Under the pieces are notes generated by a model that did not search any database, was not told where the DNA came from, and saw only the letters and a list, made by a program, of their open reading frames with translations. DNA of 64,000 bases, taken from the NCBI RefSeq assembly GCF_002934325.1, contig NZ_PTIV01000004.1:62001-126000 (forward strand), in the 5' to 3' direction. This DNA comes from Marinobacter persicus. GTDB lineage: Bacteria; Pseudomonadota; Gammaproteobacteria; Pseudomonadales; Oleiphilaceae. Position numbers and translations under genes: made by a program. This document shows positions 1-7,994 of the stretch, in pieces. Each line of letters starts with the position of its first letter. The first letter of the stretch is position 1.

Positions 1-674
1 TTCACAAAGTCGTTGATGTCTTTTGATTGCAGGGGTTGCCAGAGCGCCCGGCGAATGGCGTATATGGCGCCATCTCCACCCACCACGGAATGCAGGCGGG
101 TTTCCATCTGTTTGATGGCCAATTCATAGCGCCAGTAAAGATTTTCACTACGGGCACTGGCTCCGGTATCACTGTCGGTATAGAGCGCCGCCCCCACCGC
201 GTAACCAACCGCCGGGTCGGCGAAATGCCGCACCAACATGCGCAGGGCATCCGGCGCGTACATGGCGTTGGCATCACTGAATACCACCAGCTCACCACGC
301 GCCTGCTCCATGGCCAGGTTCAGACCCATGGTTTTGCCCAGCCGCCCTTCCTGGCGAATCAGTTGCACGCCCTGGTCGGCAAACGTTCGTACGATCTCGT
401 CGGTGCCATCGTCCGAGCCATCGGAGACCACCAGAATCTGCAACTGTTCCACCGGATAATCCAGGCTCAGGGCATTCACCAGCTTGTCGTGAATGACCGC
501 CGCTTCGTTGTAGCAGGAGATGATCAGGGTTAACGGCGGGGTCATGTCTGACTGACGAGCGGGCCTGAACGTGCGCCGGCGGGTCAGCAGCCACAACATG
601 GCCGGATAACCGACGTACACATACGCCGGCACCAGAAGACTGCACATTGTGATCACCGCCAGAAACTCAATCAT
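1..674 (-). CDS. Family 2 glycosyltransferase, 3' part missing at window edge
   Basis: A GT-A fold glycosyltransferase that would add a sugar to the lipid-linked exopolysaccharide at the inner membrane. The frame runs off the left edge, giving 224 residues. A hydrophobic N-terminal segment (about residues 3-30) precedes the GT2 domain with its CYNEAA start (54-59), the nucleotide-binding SDGSDDGTDE stretch (84-93) and a D-A-N triad near 134-136 in the metal-site position. A later VVGGDGAIYAIRR block (197-209) is typical of processive or membrane-linked GT2 enzymes. The ATG overlaps the TGA of the FemAB-like gene by four bases (ATGA), so the two are translationally coupled. The donor sugar cannot be read from the sequence. 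Confidence 0.85.
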   Translation of the reverse strand, partial: MIEFLAVITMCSLLVPAYVYVGYPAMLWLLTRRRTFRPARQSDMTPPLTLIISCYNEAAVIHDKLVNALSLDYPVEQLQILVVSDGSDDGTDEIVRTFADQGVQLIRQEGRLGKTMGLNLAMEQARGELVVFSDANAMYAPDALRMLVRHFADPAVGYAVGAALYTDSDTGASARSENLYWRYELAIKQMETRLHSVVGGDGAIYAIRRALWQPLQSKDINDFV

Positions 675-1744
675 AAGCTGATGTGCTTCCTCAGATGCGG
701 GCCAATCCGGTTGGCCAGGCCCAGGGGTAAACGCTGCCAACAGGCTTCCACCAACTGACGGGAATGCCGGGCCAGTTTGCCGGGACCACTCCCCCCGACA
801 CTGGTTATCCGGCCATCGACGTGCCAGTTCTGCCATTGAAGCTCTACCGGCCACGCCCCCCACTGGCGCTTGAAACGATAAGTGCCCTCGCCCAGGCTGG
901 ACCGCCCGAAATCAAACTGTTCACACCCCAACCGGGTGGTTTCGCTCAGCAGTTGCCAGTACAACAGCATGTTAGGAGCCAGGTGGTTGTACTCGCTCAG
1001 CGTCGACGCCCAGGGAATACAGGCCTGCCGGCCCTGGATCAACACCACGCCTGCAGCCACCACACGCTGCTCCAGCCGCACCAGACCGACCAGCAGCTGC
1101 GGCCCGAAAGTTGCCTGAAGGGCCTGGAACCAGGCTCTGGCATGCACCGGCGACCCCAAGCGCCGCATGTTGGCGGCGAAAACCGGATAGAAGGCGTCTA
1201 TCGCCTCCGGACCGTACTCAACGGTCGCCGTCAGACCGTTTTTTTCCGCCTTGCGAATCTGACTTCGCAACTTGGTCCGGAAGCCGGCAAACAGGGCCTG
1301 GGGTGTGGCGGGCAGATCCGCCAGCAAACTGACTTTTTCTCCCAGGCTTTCCGGATCGGGCCGAATCACGGATTCCTCATCGAGTGGCTGCCCGCGCTGG
1401 CGTATTTCCATCCGGCCTATTCCCAGGTCATCCAGCAGGGTCCGGGCTCCTTCTGCCAGCGCAGAGCCACTGTCCTCTCCCTCGGACACAGGGCCGCCCA
1501 GATCACAAAAAGGCAGCGACACCAGGGCATCCCGCCCAGGTCGGCGCAGCTGGCAGACCGGTAGAACACCAACCATGGCGCCATCCTGCCAGGCCGAGAC
1601 CAACCAGCCAGGGTGTCCGTAGGACTGCTGAATAGCCTGCAGCCAGGCCGGGTGGTGATAGGCTGTTGCCTGGGGCTGCTGGGCAATGAACCGCCGCCAG
1701 GCCTGATGATCCGCGTATTGGAAACGATCAATCCGGATCTGCAT
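671..1744 (-). CDS. FemAB-like (XrtA/PEP-CTERM-associated) acyl or aminoacyl transferase
   Basis: Product of 357 residues with the double-GNAT layout of FemAB-type proteins that recur in XrtA exopolysaccharide loci. The C-terminal part carries a conserved-looking block with NMLLYW followed by FDFGRS and GTYRFKRQWG (about residues 253-298), as in that family. FemAB proteins transfer amino acids or acyl groups; the substrate of the XrtA-linked members is not established, and a role in modifying the polysaccharide or its precursor is inferred from context. The ATG shares its A with the upstream TAA (TAATG) and has an AAGGGTG Shine-Dalgarno match 7 nt before it. Confidence 0.85.
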   Translation of the reverse strand: MQIRIDRFQYADHQAWRRFIAQQPQATAYHHPAWLQAIQQSYGHPGWLVSAWQDGAMVGVLPVCQLRRPGRDALVSLPFCDLGGPVSEGEDSGSALAEGARTLLDDLGIGRMEIRQRGQPLDEESVIRPDPESLGEKVSLLADLPATPQALFAGFRTKLRSQIRKAEKNGLTATVEYGPEAIDAFYPVFAANMRRLGSPVHARAWFQALQATFGPQLLVGLVRLEQRVVAAGVVLIQGRQACIPWASTLSEYNHLAPNMLLYWQLLSETTRLGCEQFDFGRSSLGEGTYRFKRQWGAWPVELQWQNWHVDGRITSVGGSGPGKLARHSRQLVEACWQRLPLGLANRIGPHLRKHISL

Positions 1745-2892
1745 TACTTCACCCTTCCCTTAAGCCGTTCCTTGAGCTTTTCGGCACTTTCCTGCCGCAG
1801 ACGATTGCGGGCATTGCGAACCACATCCTCCAATCGGAGTTTGAAGCGGCTGCGTTGCAGGGAGACCTGCACCAGTTGGCAGTGGAAGCTGCCCAGTTGC
1901 GACTTGTAGCGTTCCTCACCGCCCATAAAGTCATAGTAGTGGAAGCCGTGCTGGCGATAGTCCTCTATGCAAAGGCTGTGGCCTAAAAGGCCGGGTTTAA
2001 GCCGGTTATCGTCTTCCGTTTTCATACCACCGAGGTAGAAATAGACGTTCTGGTCGTACAGCAGGTTGTAAAAGGAAGCGATGACCTCGTCTCCCGCTTT
2101 CAACGACACCAGGTCCACCCCGCCACTGGCCCACTGGTCCTCAATCAGACTGCGGTGGAAACGCACGAAGTCGGGATTGGCGTAACCGCTCTGGTCCGGG
2201 CCGTCCCCCCAGCGATGCAGGTGCAAGGGGCCGATGCTGTCAAACACCGCCACCGCTTCATGTGCGGAGTCGGGCCGGACCAGGCTCAGTGGCCCCCGTG
2301 ACTCGTACAGCCTGTGTGCGCGGTTGATCTGGTGCCGGGTGTTGCGGGAAAGCGTGGACAGGTAATGCTGCCCACTGCTGCGCAAGGCGTTCAGATCCAC
2401 CCCGAAACAGGGAGCCTCCCACCGCAGGTGTGAGTGCAGCCCCGTCATGCCGGCAAAGAATTTCGCCTCGCCAGCATCAATGGCACCGATGATGAATTCG
2501 TCCCAGTCAGGCATCTCATCGCACAGGTAACGTAGGCAGGCTTCGGCGACGTCGGTCTCACGACCCTGTTCGGCTAGAAAGCCGTTGTACTCAATCCATA
2601 TCTGGTCCTGGTGACGGTAACCGGTCTGGTGCAAGCGCAAACAGTGAGAGTGCAGCACGCCATGGCGCCTTTCTTCCGTGGCCACCACAATACCCAATCC
2701 GATAACACGGGCTCCTTCCCTGACCTCAAGGAGTTCTGCCGGGGGTTGATAAACCGCCAGCCAATGCCCCAGCCACTGCCATGACAAAAAGACCGGCGGC
2801 GCAGAGCGTCCCTCCAGCTCTTGCCAGATGGCCTGCAGCTGCGCCGGTTCCGGCACGGGCTGGCGAGTCACTTCCAGGCGATCGGCGTTCAT
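1744..2892 (-). CDS. GNAT-fold acyltransferase (CelD/BioF2-like)
   Basis: About 382 residues, resembling the acetyltransferases of cellulose and exopolysaccharide loci (CelD/BioF2-like GNAT domain). The C-terminal half has the SLKAGDEVIASFYNLLYDQ block and a YYDFMGGEERYKSQLG stretch, the usual acyl-CoA-site and substrate region of this group. The start at 2892 (MNADRLEV) is chosen over an in-frame TTG at 2922 because AGGA lies about 9 nt upstream of the ATG, while the TTG has no ribosome-binding match. It lies directly after the carbamoyltransferase gene and before the FemAB-like gene, so it probably acylates the same glycan. Substrate unknown. Confidence 0.8.
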   Translation of the reverse strand: MNADRLEVTRQPVPEPAQLQAIWQELEGRSAPPVFLSWQWLGHWLAVYQPPAELLEVREGARVIGLGIVVATEERRHGVLHSHCLRLHQTGYRHQDQIWIEYNGFLAEQGRETDVAEACLRYLCDEMPDWDEFIIGAIDAGEAKFFAGMTGLHSHLRWEAPCFGVDLNALRSSGQHYLSTLSRNTRHQINRAHRLYESRGPLSLVRPDSAHEAVAVFDSIGPLHLHRWGDGPDQSGYANPDFVRFHRSLIEDQWASGGVDLVSLKAGDEVIASFYNLLYDQNVYFYLGGMKTEDDNRLKPGLLGHSLCIEDYRQHGFHYYDFMGGEERYKSQLGSFHCQLVQVSLQRSRFKLRLEDVVRNARNRLRQESAEKLKERLKGRVK

Positions 2893-2918
2893 GGGCGGTA
2901 TCCTGCTTGGCTCTGAGG

Positions 2919-4745
2919 TCAATGGGCCGGGTTGGGCTGTGGCACCAGGAACGGTCCCATCACCAGATAATCCAGCGCACCCTGCATAAACGCCCGGGCC
3001 GCATCCTCCGGGCTATTCACGATCGGTTCCTCATGCATGTTGAAACTCGTATTGATCAGGCTGGGAATGCCGCTGAGCTTTTCGTATTCCGCCAGAATGT
3101 CGTAGTAGCCAGGATTCACCTCCCGACGAATCAACTGCGGCCGGGCGGTGCCATCCACGTGCACCGCCGCCGGGCAGGTTTCGCGCATGAAGTCGGTACA
3201 ATCGAACGTGATGGTCATGAATTCGGCGGCGTGGTCGGCGCCCTTGATGTTGTGGTAACAGCGCTCGCGGGCTTCAAAGAGCGTGACGGGGGCGAAGGGC
3301 ATGAACTCGGTCCGACCCAACCGCTTGTTCAGCCACTGGTTCACTTCTGGCTCCCTGGCGTGGTAGAGGATGGAACGGTTGCCAAGTGCCCGTGGCCCGT
3401 ATTCCATGCGCCCGTCAAAGCGCGCGACCACATTGCCTTCGTGAACCAGGCGCGCGACTTCGGCAGCCAGATGTTCAGGGCGCTGGTAAGCCAATCCCCT
3501 TGCCTTGAGTGCGGTTTCCATCTGTGCCTCGGAGTAATCCGGCCCTAAATAGGCACTGCTGATCGATTCTTTAACGCCTCCGGGCCAGGTGTGATAAAGC
3601 GCGGCACCGGTACCGCAACCGCCGTCCCCCATGTTCGGGTAGATAAAGATGTTATTGACACCCTCAATCTCGAAAATCCGCTGGTTGAGCTTGACGTTGG
3701 CGGTGACCCCTCCGGAAAGCACCAGATTGCCGATACCGGTTTTCTGAACCCAGTAGCGGATATAGTCGGTAGCCAGCTTTTCCAACACATACTGATAGGC
3801 GGCCGCAACGTCGATTTTGGGAAACTTGGAGGCCAGGTATCGGGAAAAATAGACGTTGTTGGCCTCATAGATGCGGAAATCGCCCGGCAACTGTTTGACC
3901 CGGGCCAGCAAGACATCACCCAGGATGGTGGGATCGCCATAAGAGGCCAGCCCGACAATCTTGCCCTCGTGACGACTGGGGCGAAAACCGAGGCTGGACG
4001 TCACGTGCTCATAGAGCGTGCCCAGTGAATTGGGAAACGGCAACCCATGCAGGCGCCGTATCTTGCCGTTATCCGCTTCACTGATTGAGCCGGCCAGACC
4101 ACTGCCATAGCCGTCCAGTGTGACGCACAGGGCACGATCATAACCGCTGCAGAGATAGCTATTAGCCGCGTGCGACAGGTGGTGGTCCATGCGCTTGACG
4201 GGTTTGCGCCAGCCGTTGCGCTCCAGGCCGTTTTCCAGGTCTTTCTGCCAGTGCCGGAAACTATCGGTGGCGTATTCCGCCCACTGCCGTGAGCCTTTCA
4301 GTGCCGCGTTGTTGGACGCGATTTTCTGGGCACCCGCCATGCTGTAGAACGAACTGTGCAGGAACCCCTTCTCCATCATTGCGTTGGGGTGTTCAAGGCC
4401 ATGAATAGGCTGGTTTCGCTCGGGCACTTTTTCCAGGGCCGAACGGATCTGACTGCTCAGGTCCGCCGGCTGAAAGCCGCGAAGAAATGCCTTCTCCTGC
4501 TCCAGGTTATCCAGGTAAAGCCGCTGTTCGTTTTCCCAGGTTAGGAACGGATAACAAACCTGGTCCATGTCGGACAGTTTGAGCCCGGTCCAGGCCAGGG
4601 CCTTCTCGAGGGCCTGCTGTGGAAAGCCATCCTGCTGTTTGGTTCGGGAAAACCGCTCTTCCCCGGCGGCAAACAGGATTTCCCCGTCTTCCACAATGGC
4701 AACCGTTGAGTCCTTGTCCAGAGGAGAGATACCGAGCACTCTCAT
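2919..4745 (-). CDS. Carbamoyltransferase, NodU/CmcH/TobZ family
   Basis: Product of 608 residues, the usual family length. These enzymes use carbamoyl phosphate and ATP to make a carbamoyl-adenylate and pass the carbamoyl group to a sugar hydroxyl. The N-terminal Kae1/TsaD-like domain begins with VLGISPLDKDSTVAIVEDG and includes the metal-binding DHHLSHAANSY motif (about 187-197) and LDGYGSG. The C-terminal YrdC-like half has GRMEYGPRALGNRSIL (about 444-459). A GGGAG Shine-Dalgarno lies 8 nt before the ATG, and the start overlaps the end of the deacetylase gene by four bases. Placement inside a polysaccharide operon suggests the glycan is O-carbamoylated, as Nod factors are. The acceptor sugar is unknown. 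Confidence 0.92.
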   Translation of the reverse strand: MRVLGISPLDKDSTVAIVEDGEILFAAGEERFSRTKQQDGFPQQALEKALAWTGLKLSDMDQVCYPFLTWENEQRLYLDNLEQEKAFLRGFQPADLSSQIRSALEKVPERNQPIHGLEHPNAMMEKGFLHSSFYSMAGAQKIASNNAALKGSRQWAEYATDSFRHWQKDLENGLERNGWRKPVKRMDHHLSHAANSYLCSGYDRALCVTLDGYGSGLAGSISEADNGKIRRLHGLPFPNSLGTLYEHVTSSLGFRPSRHEGKIVGLASYGDPTILGDVLLARVKQLPGDFRIYEANNVYFSRYLASKFPKIDVAAAYQYVLEKLATDYIRYWVQKTGIGNLVLSGGVTANVKLNQRIFEIEGVNNIFIYPNMGDGGCGTGAALYHTWPGGVKESISSAYLGPDYSEAQMETALKARGLAYQRPEHLAAEVARLVHEGNVVARFDGRMEYGPRALGNRSILYHAREPEVNQWLNKRLGRTEFMPFAPVTLFEARERCYHNIKGADHAAEFMTITFDCTDFMRETCPAAVHVDGTARPQLIRREVNPGYYDILAEYEKLSGIPSLINTSFNMHEEPIVNSPEDAARAFMQGALDYLVMGPFLVPQPNPAH

Positions 4746-5740
4746 AGCCTGTTCTCCCTGATAAGACGGTGCAGGCCCGTTGGCGTGGTGGCCTGGCCGC
4801 CCAGTTCGTTGAAGAAAAAGTCGAAAAACCGACGAAAGCGGTCAATAAAATCCGTTAGCTGTTCATCGTCCTGCACATATTCGGTGTTGCCCGGCACCAC
4901 ACTGGGGCTGTGAAAACTCCAAGTGAAACTGCGCAGGCCTTGCCGATACAGGGCACGAACCAGCCGTATGTGTTCACCGGTGGTGAAGCCCTCTGGCGAG
5001 AGCATCAGTCGGTCCACCGCGCCGACACGGGAGAGAACGCCCGGCGCCCGGAACTTTTTCAAGGCCAGGCCGGCTTCATACACGGGTAACGCGGCACGAC
5101 CGGACCAGCCGACGAAACCGCCGGTGCAGGGAAGCTCCAGCATGGGGTTGTCAGCTTCACCAAACCAGAATGGCCAGGCATCAAACCGCCGATAATCCGG
5201 CCCCCCGTCAGACCGCGAGTCCAGTGGCGGACAAATAGAAAGGTCAATGTGAAACCCCAGTTCCTGCAATGTTCGCCCGGTGTTGGGTCCAAAGCCGTAA
5301 CGCCCGGCCTTGTAGGCCACCGGCAGCACACCCAGGTTCTGTTGGATGGTGTCTCGCAGCAGGCTCAGTTTTTGTCTCTCCAGCTCTGCTGGCAGGTTGC
5401 CGGGATAGGTATTGGCGCGAGTCAAAGCCTCGCTCACCGGCGGATTCACCCAAGGATGCAAGTGAGCGCCAATTTCACACCGGCCCTCTTCGACGTATGC
5501 CTTCAGCTTGCGGTAGCCACCGGGCTTGCTGGCGATGGGATAATCAATGACATAACAGGGCGTTATCCCGTATTCATCAAAAACATCCTGAACACGGTCA
5601 ATACTGTCCATGGCGGTCACGCGGTCAGCGGCGGAATCCGGCTCGGCCCGCCAGTCAAACTCCTCCTCGGTGTCCACCACCGCGATCAACTGGGGAGGCA
5701 GGTCTGCCGGCAACTCGATACTGCGTCTGTTTTCGAACAT
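4742..5740 (-). CDS. Polysaccharide deacetylase-like protein (WalW type)
   Basis: Product of 332 residues with a divergent NodB/polysaccharide deacetylase fold. The first acidic motif is VVDTEEEFDW (about 22-31), where classical NodB enzymes have a TFDD-type motif. The metal-binding histidines fit EIGAHLHPWVNPP (about 92-104), and AYKAGRYGFG follows as motif 3. It resembles WalW-like proteins of polysaccharide loci. Expected action: hydrolysis of N- or O-acetyl groups on the polymer or its precursor. No signal peptide is apparent, so a cytoplasmic role on precursors is possible. AAGGGA precedes the ATG, and the 3' end overlaps the carbamoyltransferase start. Confidence 0.8.
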   Translation of the reverse strand: MFENRRSIELPADLPPQLIAVVDTEEEFDWRAEPDSAADRVTAMDSIDRVQDVFDEYGITPCYVIDYPIASKPGGYRKLKAYVEEGRCEIGAHLHPWVNPPVSEALTRANTYPGNLPAELERQKLSLLRDTIQQNLGVLPVAYKAGRYGFGPNTGRTLQELGFHIDLSICPPLDSRSDGGPDYRRFDAWPFWFGEADNPMLELPCTGGFVGWSGRAALPVYEAGLALKKFRAPGVLSRVGAVDRLMLSPEGFTTGEHIRLVRALYRQGLRSFTWSFHSPSVVPGNTEYVQDDEQLTDFIDRFRRFFDFFFNELGGQATTPTGLHRLIRENRL

Positions 5741-5764
5741 GATTCCCTTCTGCCCGTTACCTGG

Positions 5765-7114
5765 TTAACGCCTTTCCATCAGGCTGAAATTGCGGGTCAG
5801 GAAGACCCGCAGCCCGTATTCATCGCGGTCACTACCCTCCTGATCATCCCGTAACCAGGCCTGGTTCAGCTCAAGCCCCAACCGCACATCCTCGGCCAGC
5901 CGCCGGGTTACCCCGAGACTCAAACGGTGGATTTGCACCTGAATATCGCCGGAATCCTCACCGGCTTCGGCTTGCCAGCTGTAGCTGGCCAGGAATTCGT
6001 GCACCCGGGTGATATCCACTGACAGGTTAAGGCTGGTCCGATACTCGTGGGTTTTGGCGTCGGAAAGTTCGGACTCGAGCATTGACGCCTCCGCCAGCAT
6101 TGAGAAGCGGCAGATGCGGCACAGACGTGAGGTATTGTGGGCAACCAGAACAGAGTCCGTGGTCACCAGATCCTGGAGCTGAATCGTATCAGGCAGGAAC
6201 GACAGTTCTTCCGGCAAGTCCAGAGACAGATCCGTGGCGCTGTCCGACAGCCGACGCTCGTAACGAACCGTTGTACTGCTATCCGTGGTCGACCAGATTC
6301 GGGAGACGTGGCCGGTAACCGCTTCACTTTCATTCGTAACCCGGTCGCCGGGAAATTCAGTCTCCGACCAGCTGCCACCGGCGGCAATACTGAACCAGCC
6401 GGTTTCGAGCTGGCGTTCATAGCCCAACTCGGCGTTGTCGATGGTGGTGTCCACTCCCTGGCTCTCGGACCAACTGCGGCGAGTGGTTAACAGCCCGGTT
6501 GATCGCGCCGACAACCGGCGCCTCAAATCCGCCCCGGTGGTCCAGGACTTTTCGTCCTCCAGGTCACCGCTACCAAAGCTTTTGCCCGCCTGGCCCGACA
6601 GACGAAGCGAAGTCACCTCGCCCGGCTGGAAAGTCAGCCCGGCGCCACCCCGAACCGTGTGGCGGGTATCGTAATCCCCGGCATTGAGAACAAAACCGGT
6701 ATCGTTACGGACCGACTGGACCGAATGGCCCAGGTTGAAATCCATGATGCTGGAGGGATCGGCGTATTGATACCGGGAGGCACCGGTAATGGAGCTGTCG
6801 TCGGTCTGGTCGCCATTGGGCAGACTTCGCCGGGTTGTCAGCCTGCCGCCGTAACGGAGGTCCAGATTGTTGGCGCCACTACTCATGGAGCCGCCAATGT
6901 CGCCCGAGACACCAGCACTGGGCTTGGTGTTGCTTTCCTCACCCGTGCCAGTGTCCAGCCGGGTGTGAACAACGCCACCAAACACACTAGCCGAGCCACT
7001 GATGCTATCTATCGCATCCGACGCCGACTGCCCGAGAACCGGCGCTGAAAAGGCAAGACTGCCGGCAATCAGCAGGCAACCGGCCTGCCTGTAAGAATCG
7101 TCCCTGGCATTCAT
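5765..7114 (-). CDS. Outer-membrane beta-barrel protein of XrtA/PEP-CTERM loci (TIGR03016-like)
   Basis: About 449 residues. The N-terminus (MNARDDSYRQAGCLLIAGSL) has a signal peptide ending near VLGQSA. The rest is a run of alternating polar/hydrophobic strands with repeated GAGLTF-, RRLS- and RLSLGVTRRL-type segments and an aromatic final strand, typical of a large outer-membrane barrel. The family is found next to the tyrosine kinase and export genes of XrtA loci and probably forms the polymer exit channel. The start at 7114 is preferred over a longer frame to 7177 because CAGGAG lies 7 nt upstream of this ATG and the signal peptide begins here. Confidence 0.8.
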   Translation of the reverse strand: MNARDDSYRQAGCLLIAGSLAFSAPVLGQSASDAIDSISGSASVFGGVVHTRLDTGTGEESNTKPSAGVSGDIGGSMSSGANNLDLRYGGRLTTRRSLPNGDQTDDSSITGASRYQYADPSSIMDFNLGHSVQSVRNDTGFVLNAGDYDTRHTVRGGAGLTFQPGEVTSLRLSGQAGKSFGSGDLEDEKSWTTGADLRRRLSARSTGLLTTRRSWSESQGVDTTIDNAELGYERQLETGWFSIAAGGSWSETEFPGDRVTNESEAVTGHVSRIWSTTDSSTTVRYERRLSDSATDLSLDLPEELSFLPDTIQLQDLVTTDSVLVAHNTSRLCRICRFSMLAEASMLESELSDAKTHEYRTSLNLSVDITRVHEFLASYSWQAEAGEDSGDIQVQIHRLSLGVTRRLAEDVRLGLELNQAWLRDDQEGSDRDEYGLRVFLTRNFSLMERR

Positions 7115-7118
7115 TGTT

Positions 7119-7994
7119 CTACTCCTGAAAGACCAGACCGGAAAATTTCTGCAGATCCACCGCTTCCACGCATTCACTCACCACATCGGCGGTGACATCG
7201 CCAAAGGGCACGCCAAAGACCACCTGATCGGCAAATCGCTCGAGAATTCGGGCCTCAGTGCTTCTGCGAATGGGAGGGGCGTTGACGATGATGCAGCGGT
7301 CAGAATACCGGCGCTTCAGTTCCTCCATCAGTTCACGCATGCGCACCGAAGAAAACAGCTCAACCGCCGATGACGCCTGGGTACCCGCCGGCACCACCGT
7401 CAGGCGATCGACACCACTGGGATACAGGATGGATTTCACCGACAACGACGAATCGGCTACGTAATCCGTCACACCGGAATTCATGGGTACCGACACCAGC
7501 TCTTTGAGTTCTGCGTGGTACGGGTCGCAATCCACCAGCAGGGCCGAGGTATGGGCGTCCATGGCGAAGGCAGCCGCCAGGTTGAATGCCGTCAGCACCG
7601 AACCGCCCTGATGAGTCAGACTGCTGTACAGCACGGTGAAATTGCCATCGTCATCCGCCCGGTTGCGCAATTGGATGCGCCATTCACGGTAGGCATCCAT
7701 GACCCGCTTGTCCGGCATGGCCGGATAGATGATTTTGCGCTCCCTGAGTTGGGCATGAGACCAGGGTCGGGGATTGGCGATCATGCCAAGCGACACCGCT
7801 GAATCGTAAACCGTGGGGCGATGATCCGCGTTGTCCGTCTTCAGTAAGGGCGGCTCTGGATAACGGCGTGAAGACTCGGCAAAAGGCCGCTCCCGCCGGA
7901 AATTCTCCTCGGCCCGGGCTTCACCTGGCGCCGGTTCCGCCGGCTGTTCCTTCTGGCTCTTGAGCAACGCCCGATAAAGCTTGCTGTCGTCCAT
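7119..7994 (-). CDS. Tyrosine-autokinase-like (CpsD/XrtA-associated) protein with degenerate nucleotide site
   Basis: About 291 residues. Placement between the chain-length protein and the barrel, and the overall fold, match the bacterial tyrosine kinases of XrtA loci. Residues 1-90 are a low-complexity, proline- and charge-rich linker and the ATPase-like domain starts near 95. The P-loop is broken: residues 123-137 read YSSLTHQGGSVLTAF with no lysine where the family has GEGKS/T. Walker A' keeps an aspartate (LLVDCDP, D155), but the Walker B position reads IIVNAPP (N238) instead of I-D-x-P-P. There is no C-terminal tyrosine cluster. It is probably a non-catalytic partner of the Wzz-like protein. 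ATG 7994 is favoured over GTG 7997 because GGAGG sits 6 nt before the ATG. Confidence 0.75.
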   Translation of the reverse strand: MDDSKLYRALLKSQKEQPAEPAPGEARAEENFRRERPFAESSRRYPEPPLLKTDNADHRPTVYDSAVSLGMIANPRPWSHAQLRERKIIYPAMPDKRVMDAYREWRIQLRNRADDDGNFTVLYSSLTHQGGSVLTAFNLAAAFAMDAHTSALLVDCDPYHAELKELVSVPMNSGVTDYVADSSLSVKSILYPSGVDRLTVVPAGTQASSAVELFSSVRMRELMEELKRRYSDRCIIVNAPPIRRSTEARILERFADQVVFGVPFGDVTADVVSECVEAVDLQKFSGLVFQE

